This document shows, one piece after another, positions 23,925 through 33,696 of a DNA stretch of 51,801 nucleotides; the first letter of the stretch is position 1; every line of letters begins with the position of its first letter. The position numbers and the translations under genes were made by a program. The notes below the pieces were generated by a model. That model was not told the DNA's origin. It was given only the letters and a program-made list of their open reading frames with translations, and made no database searches. Location: positions 1 through 51,801 of the forward strand of contig JASHQB010000237.1 in assembly GCA_030037775.1 (NCBI GenBank), in the 5' to 3' direction. This DNA comes from Candidatus Acidiferrales bacterium. Its GTDB lineage: Bacteria; Acidobacteriota; Terriglobia; Acidiferrales; UBA7541.

Positions 23925-24617
23925 ATGAAGAATATCGTTCTCGTCCACGGTGGTTTTGTGGATGGCGCCGGCTGGGAGGGCGTCTACAAGATCTTGAAGC
24001 AAGACGGCTACAGCGTCAGCGTCGTCCAGAATCCGACAATATCCCTGGAGGACGATGTAGCAGTTACGAAACGAACTCTTGCGACGCAGGATGGACCTAC
24101 GGTTCTCGTTGGCCACTCCTACGGGGGAGCGGTAATCACTGAAGCCGGAAACCATCCAAAAGTTTCCGCCCTTGTATACATCGCTGCCTTCGCTCCAGAC
24201 CAGGGCGAGTCCGTGGGATCGCTTATCAAGGACCCACCGCGCGGCGCCCCGGTACCGCCGATACTGCCTTCCGTTGAGGGCTATCTACTGCTGGACAAGA
24301 CCAAGTTCCCTGCGTCATTCGCTGCCGATGTGAACCCGGACAAAGCCGCGTTCATGGCCGATTCTCAAGTTCCGTGGGGCATGGGGGCAATTAGCGGCAC
24401 GATCAGCGAACCCGCGTGGAGGATCAAGCCGAGCTGGTACTTGGTCACCACAGAGGACAAGATGATTCCACCCGACGCTCAGCGTGCTATGTCCAAGCGC
24501 GCGGGTGCTACGGTCGTTGAGGTCAAGGGAAGTCACGCCATCTACGTATCACAGCCAAAGGCGGTCGCAGATCTTATTGAACAGGCTGCGACGAAAACGA
24601 AGAGCGCCACCGCTTAG
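23925..24617 (+). CDS. Alpha/beta hydrolase (EstC-like, GHSYGG)
   Basis: The 230-residue cytoplasmic protein reads from ATG 23925, with an AAAAGGAGG ribosome site. It has an oxyanion-loop motif LVHGGFVDGAGW at the N-terminus, nucleophile elbow VLVGHSYGGAV (Ser about 66), and base in KGSHAIYVSQP. The acid is likely the Asp of TTEDKMIPP. It is a paralog of the exported hydrolase at 14506 without a signal peptide and with the Ser kept. Family members are esterases or C-C hydrolases of varied substrate; none can be assigned. It stands alone after the aldolase remnant. Confidence 0.87.
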   Translation: MKNIVLVHGGFVDGAGWEGVYKILKQDGYSVSVVQNPTISLEDDVAVTKRTLATQDGPTVLVGHSYGGAVITEAGNHPKVSALVYIAAFAPDQGESVGSLIKDPPRGAPVPPILPSVEGYLLLDKTKFPASFAADVNPDKAAFMADSQVPWGMGAISGTISEPAWRIKPSWYLVTTEDKMIPPDAQRAMSKRAGATVVEVKGSHAIYVSQPKAVADLIEQAATKTKSATA

Positions 24618-24930
24618 AAAGTTTGCTTTTAGAATGCGCCGAATCGACGCAAGCGGCAAAGCACAGAGTCAAATCCATTGCTTAAAGTGGTAGATGTGTC
24701 AAAGCATCGCTCACCCTGTCATCCGTGCGTGGTAAGAATCGAAAGCAGTCTGATTGCAACTAAGATCGCTTCGATTCTTGGGGATCGCGACGGAAGGGTT
24801 TGGGTCGAAGCAGCGATTTCGAGTTCTCATTCGAGCTTCGTTTACCGCAACGCGTACCACAAAGTATAAAAGCGAGTACCTTCCGGAAATGCGTTCAGGT
24901 TTTGGAAGGCTCTTACGAAGGCATTCCCTA
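24618..24930. other. Intergenic stretch before repeat R-A
   Basis: No gene or RNA is recognised in these 313 bases. Short frames on both strands lack any domain. Confidence 0.4.
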
Positions 24931-25218
24931 AGAGCTTTCTCTCGCAATTAAGGGAACACAGAGAAAACTTATGACTGACTGGCGGAGAATGCAGTCGCGC
25001 GCGAACTTTTTCTCCTGCTCAATTCCCTGCTAACAAGGAAAAATACAGGGAATTTGCCCATTTGGATCGAAGCCCTTCGGAGTTAACCGGTTGCCGGAGA
25101 GCGTTTTGGCGAAGAAAACCGGTTTCTTGAGACCAATCGGAACAGGGAATGAAATTCCCTGATAACTAAGGTTGTGACGGGAAGTGCACTTTTTATCCCT
25201 GGGCCGTCGCAGATCCGC
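24931..25218 (+). repeat. Dispersed repeat copy R-A (left flank of TonB gene)
   Basis: The unit runs from the hairpin-like GAGAAAAC block through TGACTGACTGGCGGAG (24972-24987; TGGCGGAG is the complement of the tRNA-Ser 3' end). It then holds an inverted repeat AATTCCCTG/CAGGGAATT (25021-25029 and 25046-25054) and ends in ATTCCCTGATAACTAAGGT (25154-25172). It is about 85 percent alike to R-B over some 220 bp by eye and in the same orientation. It lies just downstream of the TonB receptor stop codon. Confidence 0.8.
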
Positions 25219-25286
25219 TACGGGACAACGCTGGAGGGGCGCCCTTTCGGGTTGTCCGTGCTGCGAGCCGTGCTTTTCATCGCCTC

Positions 25287-28200
25287 TCAGAAAGAAAAAC
25301 GCAGGGCGAACTGCATGAACCGCGGCTGCGTCATGGTGGCCGTGTATCGCCCGAACTGGCTGGGAATCTCGCTGAGCGTCGGCTCGGCGCTTTGCACGTC
25401 GTAGCGCACCGAGTTGGTCAGATTGAACGTCTGCCAGCTGAATTCCAGTTTACGAGCCTCGCCCAGGGAGAAATCCTTGGCCAGACCGGTGTCGATGTCG
25501 AACATCCCGTCACCGATAATTTCGTCTCGAGTGCCCGATTCGCCAGGCCAACTGTGGCGGAACGCAGCCTCAGCGGCGGTGGGATTCGCGAAAATGTCTG
25601 GACCGATGGGCTGGTCATTCACGTAGGCGTTGCTGGGGTTGGACGCTTCAGGGAGTTGCCCGTTAACGATGGGCATGGCGAGACCCTCGATATTCCAGTT
25701 GGTGGGCCAGAAGCCGCCGTTGTCTATCGACGTGGGGAATCCGGTAGTCCAGCGAAATAGCCCGGAGAACTGCCAGCCACCGATCAATGCATTCAGCCAG
25801 GAATGGGCATTTCCGGCCAGCATCTGACCTTTACCAAACGGCAGGCGATAAACCCAGTTGGCATTGATTTGATCGAAGGCATTAAAGCTCGACAGGCCGC
25901 GCAGAGTCAGCGGGGCCCAAGTGTTGATGACGATGCCGCCGCCGTTGTCGTCGCTCCCGGTGCCGCCGCTGCCTTCCCACGCGCCGATGCGGCCGGCGTC
26001 CGAAACCTCGTCGAGGGACTTCGAGAACGTGTAATTGAACTGGCTGATGAGGTTATCACTCCAACGAACGTTGTAAGTCGCTTGCAGGGCGTTGTAGTCA
26101 GAAGTGCCGATATTCCTCCAAGCCGTGAGGGAGCTGAACTGGTTGTGGAAGAATGTGTATGGCCCGAACTTGCTGTTGGGGACGGAGTATCCCGAAACTG
26201 AATTGGGCGTGTCTAGAATAAACAGATTGAACGTCTCGTCGTGCTCCTGGCAGGACCAAAAATCATAAATGGCCTGCGTGGCGGTGAGTGTGCCGGGATC
26301 ATCGTCTCCTATGCAGTTGAGCCCTTGCCCATCCAAATAGCTTTGCGTAACAGTGCTCCACGCTGGGAAGATATCCTGCCAGAAGGGAATGGCCTGAACC
26401 TGAGAAGTAGGCAGACCTTGTGCAACTTCCTTCGACAGCATTGTCGCCGCCGTGAAGTAGTCCATGCCGCTGGCCGGGTCCCTCAGATCGGTTGGCATGG
26501 CCTCATCCACCTGCATAGGCAAGCGGCGGCCGACCGTTCCGACGTAGGCAATTTGTAAGGAAGAGCTATGGCCGAATTCGCGCGTGAGAGTCAAATTGAA
26601 CTCGTTAGCGTAAGGAGTTTTGAGCGACGAGTCTAACCCCCAGTTGATGGCGAAGTTCGAGTCGCTGGGAATCACGGGAAAGCCGCCCGCTGGCGCGGTT
26701 TCCAGTATGCACCCGGCCGCTCCGAGGGAGGGGCAGGGTGGTGGCAGACAGGTAGGACAAGTGAAACGTGGTAGAGCTTGCACCGTGTTGCCGCTGGCCC
26801 CCGCAGCGTTACCGATGTCGCTGGTCAGTCCGAACGAGCCGTTCTGATCGTAAGTGTTGACAATCGGCATCCCGAAATGATCGTAGACGATGCTGTATCC
26901 GCCGCGAATCGAAAACTGGTTTTTACGACCCAAGATCTTCGACACCCATCCCTCGCCGGTCTCCGGCGCCCAAGCCACCGCCAAGCGCGGCGAAAAGTCG
27001 TGGTAATCCCAGTTCCAGAAACCTGGACCGTGATTCGCCGGCCCGCCCAAAAAGAACCCGAGTTCACCGGCATCAATGGCCGGCATCCCTTGGCTGGCAA
27101 GCTGAGCGGATTTTTCCATCCAATCGCCCAGGTATTGACCCGAACAGGCATTCGTTGAGGTCAAGATGCAGGGAATCACCTCCGCGCCGTTGGTTTCGTA
27201 AGGCGGGGCCTCGAGCACATAGCGTAGCCCATAGGTGAGTGTCAGGTTGGGCGTCATCCGCCAAGCGTCCTGGCCGTAAAACTCGTAATCGTTCAGCGCA
27301 TAGTCGCGCCGAACGGGGGCGCCCTGCGCAAGAGCAGTGCCCGCGGGGGTGTAGTTGTAATAACCGTCTCCTTCGGCCAGGATGCCGTACAAAAGCATCG
27401 TCGCGGGGTCGTAGCCGCTGCAGCCGAAGTTGTAGTTCACGGCCGGGAAGCCATTATTCGCAGGGTTGAGAGGCGCGTCCGCTGAGTCTGAGGTACAAAC
27501 GATGCCCGTCGTGTTCAAATACGCCAGATTCATCGATGCATCCGAAAAGGATTTGGCATAGCTCACGCGGTTATCGCGAATGATGAACAGGTTGGTGCCG
27601 AAACTCATCGCATGGTTGCCGTGTATCCAGTTCAGGTTCTCGTTTAGCTCGTTGACGGGAACGACATAGGCTGTAGATCGGGTGGTCGGAGTCAGTTGGC
27701 TCACGCCGGACAAGTTCACCGCAGGCAGGAGCGATGCGCCGGCATTCGTATCAGCTTGACGTATCAAATCCCAGTGGAACGTGTTCACCTTCGACGATGA
27801 AAGCACCGAGGTCAGCCCAACAATCGAGGCCTTGCTGCCGTCGAGCAGGGTGGTCTGTGCTATTTGACCGGGAAATTCCTGTGCCCCGGGCACCTTGTTG
27901 TTCTGCATCTGCCCGCGCCAGAAGATGCTCTCCGAGCCGCTTCGGGTGATTTGGTAGTCGAGCCGGGTGATGAATGTGTCGTATCGCGAATCCGCGTTAG
28001 AAGAAAAGCGGTACCCTTCGATGTTCAGGCCGTCGCCCACGCTGGTGTCGTTCGGATTCGGATATTGCTGCAGCAGTTTTAAGATCGCTGGATCTGCTCC
28101 TATGTGATTCGGGTCCATCGCTTGCAGCTGACCCTGGGCCTGGGAGAGCGCGAAATTGCCGACTGCCACGGGGTAGCTCGTCCCGCTATTCCCCAGCGCC

Positions 28201-29324
28201 ATTCCGCCGGGACACTGGGTGCTATCGGCACACTGGTATTCGATGATGCCATCTTTTAGACTCACAGTAGGTACAAACCGCAGCTCGCTCTGGCCCTGGG
28301 CGTCCCGCTGGCCTTCGTAGTTAGTAAAAAAGAACAATCGATTGTGCAAGATGGGGCCGCCGATTGTCCCACCGAAAAAATTCTGCAGGAGCTCGGGCGG
28401 CGTGTTCGGTTGTCCGCTGGCCCCCTCCGACCCCTTCAGGAACGGATCGTTGGCGCTGAAGATGGTATTGCGGTTGTATTCGTATAGGGAACCATGGAAG
28501 TGGTTCGTACCGGACTTGGTGACCATCATCTCTTGGGAGCCGCTGGAATAACCCGAGGTCGCGTTGGCATTGGCCGTCGTCACGCGGTATTCCTCGACCG
28601 AGTCGATAGGGACGTTCAGCACGCCGGTAAAGGCGAAACCGTTATTTACGTCATTGATGTCGGCACCGTCGAGGGTGATGTTATTTTGGTCGCTGCGGAG
28701 GCCGTTTGACGCGCCGCTGCGCGTATCGGTGATCGAAGTGTTCAGTTGGCTGCCCAAGTAGACAACGCCGGCTTGCAGGCTGAGCAGGTTAGCGACATCC
28801 CGACCGGCAATCGGAAGTTGCGACAATTGTTGCTGGTCGATCACGTTGCCTAGGGATGCATCGGTGCGGTTGACCAGGGGTACCGTGTTGCCCTTGACGA
28901 TGACCTCCGAGGTCACGTTCGCGAGACCCAAAGTCACGTTGAGTGTCGAAGGGGTGCTGACCAGCAGAGTGACGTGTTGCGCCACATAGTTGGAGAATCC
29001 TGCAGCGGTCGCCTGCAGGGCGTAGTCGCCCGGTGGCACCGCCAAAAATTCGTAAAGCCCTTGGGCATTACTGGGCGTCGTGCGTACGGCACCGGTGGCG
29101 TTGTTGGTCAGCGTAATCGTCGCATTGGGCACGGCGGCACCCGACGGGTCGACTATCCTGCCGTTCAACGAGCTGGCTGTTTGCGCACGCGCTCCCGATG
29201 CCAGGTAAGTGAGCACAAGCATTCCGGCCACTGCCCATCGGCACCACCTGGCGAGCCCTATTCTTCCCAATTGCGTGTCTCGAGGCTGACATCCCGCTCG
29301 ACTGGCCATTTCGCGATCGTGCAT
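25287..29324 (-). CDS. Oar-like TonB-dependent receptor with carboxypeptidase-regulatory domain
   Basis: The 1345-residue protein is preceded by an AAGGAGGT ribosome site. A signal segment ends near SGARAQ (about residue 48). Residues about 50-135 form a carboxypeptidase-regulatory/CNA-B-like beta domain (LNGRIVDPSGAAVPNATIT). A plug domain follows (about 150-260), then a long 22-strand-type barrel ending in FMQFALRFSF with the terminal aromatic. This architecture is the large Oar-type receptor family that is expanded in acidobacteria; ligands are usually unknown, with plant polysaccharide fragments or peptides as candidates. No ExbB/ExbD/TonB is nearby. Direct copies of a 250-bp repeat flank the gene on both sides. 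Confidence 0.92.
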   Translation of the reverse strand: MHDREMASRAGCQPRDTQLGRIGLARWCRWAVAGMLVLTYLASGARAQTASSLNGRIVDPSGAAVPNATITLTNNATGAVRTTPSNAQGLYEFLAVPPGDYALQATAAGFSNYVAQHVTLLVSTPSTLNVTLGLANVTSEVIVKGNTVPLVNRTDASLGNVIDQQQLSQLPIAGRDVANLLSLQAGVVYLGSQLNTSITDTRSGASNGLRSDQNNITLDGADINDVNNGFAFTGVLNVPIDSVEEYRVTTANANATSGYSSGSQEMMVTKSGTNHFHGSLYEYNRNTIFSANDPFLKGSEGASGQPNTPPELLQNFFGGTIGGPILHNRLFFFTNYEGQRDAQGQSELRFVPTVSLKDGIIEYQCADSTQCPGGMALGNSGTSYPVAVGNFALSQAQGQLQAMDPNHIGADPAILKLLQQYPNPNDTSVGDGLNIEGYRFSSNADSRYDTFITRLDYQITRSGSESIFWRGQMQNNKVPGAQEFPGQIAQTTLLDGSKASIVGLTSVLSSSKVNTFHWDLIRQADTNAGASLLPAVNLSGVSQLTPTTRSTAYVVPVNELNENLNWIHGNHAMSFGTNLFIIRDNRVSYAKSFSDASMNLAYLNTTGIVCTSDSADAPLNPANNGFPAVNYNFGCSGYDPATMLLYGILAEGDGYYNYTPAGTALAQGAPVRRDYALNDYEFYGQDAWRMTPNLTLTYGLRYVLEAPPYETNGAEVIPCILTSTNACSGQYLGDWMEKSAQLASQGMPAIDAGELGFFLGGPANHGPGFWNWDYHDFSPRLAVAWAPETGEGWVSKILGRKNQFSIRGGYSIVYDHFGMPIVNTYDQNGSFGLTSDIGNAAGASGNTVQALPRFTCPTCLPPPCPSLGAAGCILETAPAGGFPVIPSDSNFAINWGLDSSLKTPYANEFNLTLTREFGHSSSLQIAYVGTVGRRLPMQVDEAMPTDLRDPASGMDYFTAATMLSKEVAQGLPTSQVQAIPFWQDIFPAWSTVTQSYLDGQGLNCIGDDDPGTLTATQAIYDFWSCQEHDETFNLFILDTPNSVSGYSVPNSKFGPYTFFHNQFSSLTAWRNIGTSDYNALQATYNVRWSDNLISQFNYTFSKSLDEVSDAGRIGAWEGSGGTGSDDNGGGIVINTWAPLTLRGLSSFNAFDQINANWVYRLPFGKGQMLAGNAHSWLNALIGGWQFSGLFRWTTGFPTSIDNGGFWPTNWNIEGLAMPIVNGQLPEASNPSNAYVNDQPIGPDIFANPTAAEAAFRHSWPGESGTRDEIIGDGMFDIDTGLAKDFSLGEARKLEFSWQTFNLTNSVRYDVQSAEPTLSEIPSQFGRYTATMTQPRFMQFALRFSF

Positions 29325-29608
29325 CGGTTAACCTCCTTGTCAAATGAGGCGGAAGGTCAGCACCCCAATGCCTCTCGTGCCACCCGTTGGCCCCGGTGCA
29401 CACGTCGCCATGACTTCGCCCTGGGCAACAGCGGCCGGTTCTGCCTGATACGGTCCGAACCGAACTGCTAGACCATCTCCACAGTTGTCCTCTGCTGTTA
29501 TTGCTTGGAGCGCCAATACTCCCTAACTTCCGCGCTGTCAAGAGCTTTTTGTTTTGTTTACTTTCCGTCGCAGGCCGCACTCGTCCATCGTTCGAGCGCG
29601 GGTGCATT
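29325..29608. other. Upstream region of the TonB receptor
   Basis: The first 20 bases hold the ribosome site. No clear -35/-10 or operator was recognised, and no gene is present before repeat R-B. Confidence 0.4.
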
Positions 29609-29885
29609 GAGAGGTTTCTCCCGAAATTAGGGGAACACGGAGAAAACCTAAGACTGACTGGCGGAGGATGCAGTCGCGCGCGAACTTTTCTCCAGGCCAC
29701 AAATTCCCTGCTAACAGGGAAAAATACAGGGAATTTGCCCATTTGGATCGCAGTCCTTCGGAGTTAACTGCTCGCCAGAGAGTGTTTTGGCGAAGAAAAC
29801 TCGGCATTTCAGACGAATTGGAACAGGGAACGATCAGGGAATGAACAGAGAATGATATTCCCTGATAACTAAGGTCGTGGCGTCT
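29609..29885 (+). repeat. Dispersed repeat copy R-B (right flank of TonB gene)
   Basis: Its first 57 bases (29611-29667) match the tRNA-Ser 3' flank at 35631-35687 in 53 positions, including GCGGAGG of the tRNA itself. The rest matches R-A. It holds a perfect 10-bp inverted repeat AAATTCCCTG/CAGGGAATTT (29701-29710 and 29727-29736), three CAGGGAA/CAGAGAA units (29824-29852) and the end block ATTCCCTGATAACTAAGGT (29857-29875). Confidence 0.85.
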
Positions 29886-29984
29886 TGCTGCACCCAAAGT
29901 AAGTGGACAACCATTCCTCAAAACAAGCTCCCGTAACGTACGGGACTTGTGGATATTTCTGGCGATTATTCCGAGTGACGGGCT

Positions 29985-30013
29985 AACAGGAAGTAACCGA
30001 ATCACTTCCTGTT
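29985..30013. repeat. Perfect 10-bp inverted repeat before the kinase gene
   Basis: AACAGGAAGT and ACTTCCTGTT pair over ten bases with a nine-base loop. It resembles the AACAGGGAA palindromes of the nearby repeat. There is no T-run, so a terminator is unlikely; an operator or repeat remnant is possible. It ends 70 bp before the kinase ATG. Confidence 0.55.
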
Positions 30014-30083
30014 TGCCGACAACTCGTCCAGAGGATAAGGCCTCGTTGACTTGCCTTGGCCTCGAACCTACTATGATCGCACT

Positions 30084-32942
30084 ATGGCCGGTTCACCCTC
30101 AATCGTCGGCCAAACCATCTCGCACTATCGCATTCTCGAAAAACTGGGTGGCGGCGGGATGGGTGTCGTTTACAAGGCCGAGGACACCAAGCTCCGCCGC
30201 TTCGTCGCCTTGAAGTTCCTTCCTGACGGCTTCACGCCAGACTCGCAAGCTCTCAGCCGCTTCAATCGCGAGGCCCAGGCCGCTTCCGCCCTGAACCATC
30301 CCAACATTTGCACCGTCCACGAAATCGGTGAACACAACGGGCAGCCTTTCATCGCCATGGAGTTTCTCGAAGGGCAGACGCTACGGCATCGTATTTCCGG
30401 CAAGCCACTGCCGCCTGAGGATTTGCTGAAGTGGCCGATTGAGATTGCCGACGGCCTCGATGCCGCCCACGCCAAGGGTATCGTCCACCGCGACATCAAG
30501 CCTGCCAACATTTTCATCACCGAACGCGGCCACGCGAAGATTCTCGATTTTGGTCTTGCGAAACTGACACCAGCGGGCGGTGCCGTGAATCTCTCGGCCA
30601 TGCCCACCACCGCCGAGCTGGACCAGCTCACCTTGCCCGGCGCGGCCATGGGCACCATCACGCACAAGTCCCCGGAACAGGTGCGCGGCGAAGAGCTCGA
30701 TGCGCGCACCGATTTGTTTTCCTTTGGCGTGGTGCTCTACGAGATGGCCACTGGGGTTCTGCCCTTCCGCGGGGAGACCTCCGCGATGATTGCCGAAGCG
30801 ATTCTGAATCGCACGCCGGTTGCGCCCGTGCGCCTGAATCCCGATATTCCGCCCAAGCTCGAAGAAATCATCACCAAGGCGCTGGAAAAAGACCGCGCGT
30901 TGCGCTATCAGAGCGCCGCCGACATTCGCACCGATTTGCAGCGCCTGAAGCGCGATTCAGATTCACGTTCAAGGTCTGTCGCGGCAGTCGATGACGGAAC
31001 GAAGCCCGCCGCGAAATCCCGTCGCTTTCGCTGGATGGCCCTCGCTGGCGCAACGGTGCTGCTCGTCTCACTGGCCATGGCCGGCTGGTTGTTCTTCTCC
31101 CGCAAGACTCATGCGCTGACCGAAAAAGACACCGTGGTGCTGGCCGATTTTGCGAATACCACGGGCGATGCGGCCTTCGACGAGACGCTCAGGCAAGCCC
31201 TGGCCGTGCAGCTTGGCGAGTCCCCTTTCCTGAATATTCTCTCCGACACGCGCGTGCAGGACACGCTGCGCCTGATGGGGCGTCCCCCCAATGCTCGCGT
31301 GGATGCGGAAACCGCGCGGGAGATTTGCCAGCGCACGGAGAGCGCCGCCGTTTTGTCCGGCTCGATTGCCAGTCTGGGCAGCGAGTATGTGCTCGGCTTG
31401 AGCGCGGTCAATTGCCGCACCGGCGATGCCTTGGACCAGGAACAGGCGCAGGCGGCCGGGAAGGAACGCGTGCTGCCGGCGATGGATCAGATAGCGGCAA
31501 AGCTGCGCGAGCGGCTCGGCGAATCGCTCAGCTCCATCCAAAAATTCGACACGCCGGTCGAGCAAGCCACCACCTCCTCGCTCGAAGCGCTGCAAGCCTA
31601 TAGCCTCGGGCTGAAGGCGAGAAACAATGGCGACGACGAGCAAGCAGTGACGTTCTTTCGCCATGCCGTGGAACTGGACTCCAATTTTGCCATGGCTTAC
31701 GGCGCCCTTGGGACCGCGTATGGCAATCTTGGAGACGAGGAGCACGGCGCAGAAAACGCGCAGAAAGCGTATGACCTCCGAAAGCGCGCCAGCGAACGTG
31801 AACGATTTCACATCACCGCCTATTACTACCCCCTCGTGAGTGGAGACTTCGAGAAGATGAGGGAGACCTGCGAGGAGTGGGCTTTGGCCTATCCGCGGGA
31901 CTCGATGGCCCACGGGCTACTCGGAACTGCGCTGCTCTCTCTGGGGCGTTATGACACAGCCGAAGAACAAACCAGCGAGGCTCTCCGCTTGGACCCCGAC
32001 AATACGCGTATTTACGGCGATTTGACGTTCGAGCTGCGCTCTCTTGGACGGCTGGACGACGCCGAGGCCGTGCTTCAACGGGAACGCCAGCGCAGGGCGG
32101 ATTGGCCCGAATACCACTTCCATCTATATATGTTCGCGTTTCTCCGGGGCGATGCCGCCGGCATGCAGAAGCAGTTGGACTGGTATGCCGAAAAACCAGA
32201 CGAGGCAGATTCAATGCTGGGCACGCGGGCTGAGGTAGAAGCTTTTTCGGGCCACCTCGATACCGCCAGAGAATTGATACGGCTCGCGGCGCAACAGGCC
32301 CAACACGCCGGTGACCGGGAGGGCGAGGCTTTTCTGCAAATTCAGGAAGCCCAGTGGGAGCTCGAGTTCGGCAATACCGAGCGCGCACGGCAGCAAGCTG
32401 CGGCAGCCTTGCCCGAGACCTCCTCTCGGGGCACGCAGCTTTTTGCCGCCTTAATCTTAGCGAGCGCCGGCGACGCTGCCCGTGCACAGGCGGTGGCAAG
32501 CAGAGCGAGCAAGCGCTTCCCGCAGGATACGCTGGTCAATGGGTTCTGGCTGCCCGCGATCGGTGCGGCGATTGAACTCCAGCGCAACAACGCCGCGCGC
32601 GCCATCGACCTGCTGCAAGCCGCCGTTCCCTACGAGCTGGCCGATTCGGATACGTCCGCTCCTCTCTACCCCGCTTACCTGCGGGGAGAGGCGTATCTGC
32701 GCTTGCATCAGGGCGCCCAAGCCGTTGCGGAGTTCCAGAAGTTCATCGACCACCGCTGTCTGGTGGCGGCGCGGCCTATGGGCCCACTGGCTCACGTTCA
32801 GCTGGGCCGCGCCTATGTGTTGCAGGGCGACACCGGCAAAGCAAAGGCCGCCTATCAGGATTTACTCACGCTATGGAAAGACGCCGACCCCGGCATTCCG
32901 ATCCTCAACGAAGCCAAGTCCGAGTACGCGAAGTTGCGATAG
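30084..32942 (+). CDS. Ser/Thr protein kinase with membrane segment and TPR sensor domain
   Basis: The 952-residue protein is read from ATG 30084. It has a complete Hanks-type kinase domain: glycine loop [10 protein letters not shown] (about 20), VALKFL lysine (about 46), HRDIKPAN (about 134), DFGLA (about 154) and SPEQ of the activation-segment end. A single membrane helix follows at about 316-339 ([20 protein letters not shown]). The extracytoplasmic part begins with a domain seen in acidobacterial kinases ([20 protein letters not shown]) and then TPR-like helix pairs to the end. It should phosphorylate cytoplasmic proteins in response to an external or envelope signal. It is monocistronic; the next gene is 250 bp away. 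Confidence 0.93.
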   Translation: MAGSPSIVGQTISHYRILEKLGGGGMGVVYKAEDTKLRRFVALKFLPDGFTPDSQALSRFNREAQAASALNHPNICTVHEIGEHNGQPFIAMEFLEGQTLRHRISGKPLPPEDLLKWPIEIADGLDAAHAKGIVHRDIKPANIFITERGHAKILDFGLAKLTPAGGAVNLSAMPTTAELDQLTLPGAAMGTITHKSPEQVRGEELDARTDLFSFGVVLYEMATGVLPFRGETSAMIAEAILNRTPVAPVRLNPDIPPKLEEIITKALEKDRALRYQSAADIRTDLQRLKRDSDSRSRSVAAVDDGTKPAAKSRRFRWMALAGATVLLVSLAMAGWLFFSRKTHALTEKDTVVLADFANTTGDAAFDETLRQALAVQLGESPFLNILSDTRVQDTLRLMGRPPNARVDAETAREICQRTESAAVLSGSIASLGSEYVLGLSAVNCRTGDALDQEQAQAAGKERVLPAMDQIAAKLRERLGESLSSIQKFDTPVEQATTSSLEALQAYSLGLKARNNGDDEQAVTFFRHAVELDSNFAMAYGALGTAYGNLGDEEHGAENAQKAYDLRKRASERERFHITAYYYPLVSGDFEKMRETCEEWALAYPRDSMAHGLLGTALLSLGRYDTAEEQTSEALRLDPDNTRIYGDLTFELRSLGRLDDAEAVLQRERQRRADWPEYHFHLYMFAFLRGDAAGMQKQLDWYAEKPDEADSMLGTRAEVEAFSGHLDTARELIRLAAQQAQHAGDREGEAFLQIQEAQWELEFGNTERARQQAAAALPETSSRGTQLFAALILASAGDAARAQAVASRASKRFPQDTLVNGFWLPAIGAAIELQRNNAARAIDLLQAAVPYELADSDTSAPLYPAYLRGEAYLRLHQGAQAVAEFQKFIDHRCLVAARPMGPLAHVQLGRAYVLQGDTGKAKAAYQDLLTLWKDADPGIPILNEAKSEYAKLR

Positions 32943-33118
32943 CGCGATCCCTCCCTCGAAGTCCCGTTCTCGGGAGCCGAGCGAGTTGATTCCGCCCCAG
33001 TCACGGGCAAACTGGAAGTTGACGGAATTGTTTCCGGATAGCCGGCCACTCACCCGCAATTTTCTTTCTTCCCACTTCCGCCTTTATTCCCACCTGGTAA
33101 AAGCCGTCAAGGGAACAA

Positions 33119-33134
33119 CGTGTACCACGTGTAC
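33119..33134 (+). promoter_or_regulatory. Direct-repeat operator candidate for PadR
   Basis: Two CGTGTAC heptamers are separated by CA, and together they contain a near-palindrome GTACCACGTGTAC. They lie directly upstream of a TTGACA -35 box at 33136-33141. Position and symmetry suit autoregulation by the PadR protein encoded at 33196. Confidence 0.5.
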
Positions 33135-33135
33135 C

Positions 33136-33164
33136 TTGACATCCCAAGACTTCTAGGGTTAGTT
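33136..33164 (+). promoter_or_regulatory. Sigma-70-type promoter of padR
   Basis: A perfect TTGACA (33136-33141) is followed after 17 bp by TTAGTT (33159-33164), a weak -10 box. The start site would be near 33171, about 25 nt before the ATG. Confidence 0.5.
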
Positions 33165-33195
33165 TCTTAAGCCTGAGTTGTCTAGGGGTGCTGGA

Positions 33196-33528
33196 ATGGC
33201 GAAGAACGATCTTCAGGGAAGTCTGGACCTGTTGGTACTGAAAACCCTCTCGCAGCTGGGGGAGCTGCACGGTTACGGAATCGTCCTGCACATCCAGCGG
33301 GCGTCGGACGAGCTATTGTCGGTCGAGGAAGGTTCGCTCTATCCCGCGTTGCACCGCATGGAACAAAGCGGATGGATTCGCTCGCAGTGGAAGATGACGG
33401 ACACGAATCGCAAAGCGAAATACTACCGAATGACGGCTGCGGGCCAGAAGGAATTGCGCAAGGCCGAAGAGAGTTTCGAACAGGTGGTCAAAGGCGTGCG
33501 TGCGGTGTTGCGGCACGCGCAGGGGTGA
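33196..33528 (+). CDS. PadR-family transcriptional regulator
   Basis: The 110-residue protein is an acidobacterial PadR: QGSLDLLVLKTLSQLGELHGYGI, then EEGSLYPALHRMEQSGWI (recognition helix and wing of the winged helix), then KYYRMTAAGQKEL and a C-terminal dimer helix. Such repressors usually sit in front of an ADOP-type ABC permease gene and control it. That gene follows here by 3 bp, but only its first 49 codons remain. The start ATG 33196 fits the family N-terminus MAKNDLQG. Confidence 0.93.
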   Translation: MAKNDLQGSLDLLVLKTLSQLGELHGYGIVLHIQRASDELLSVEEGSLYPALHRMEQSGWIRSQWKMTDTNRKAKYYRMTAAGQKELRKAEESFEQVVKGVRAVLRHAQG

Positions 33529-33531
33529 GCC

Positions 33532-33681
33532 ATGTCCATTTTTCGCCGAATCGCGAATTTATTTCACCGTTCGAAGCTGGACCAGGAGGTCGAGGCCGAA
33601 CTCCGCTCGCACATCGAAATGCGCACGGCGGACAACTTGGCGGCTTCGGCCCAAATACTGCAATTGAGTTTACCCCGATAG
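33532..33681 (+). pseudogene. Truncated ADOP (MacB-like) ABC permease, N-terminus only
   Basis: The frame starts MSIFRRIANLFHRSKLDQEV and continues EAELRSHIEMRTADNLAA, which is the standard N-terminus of acidobacterial duplicated orphan permeases of about 800-900 residues. After about residue 42 the sequence stops matching and a TAG follows at codon 50. The permease domain and FtsX-like helices are missing. The break at about 33655 marks a recombination or deletion point. It starts 3 bp after the PadR stop, the usual pairing. Confidence 0.85.
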
Positions 33682-33696
33682 AGAAATGCTCATTCG

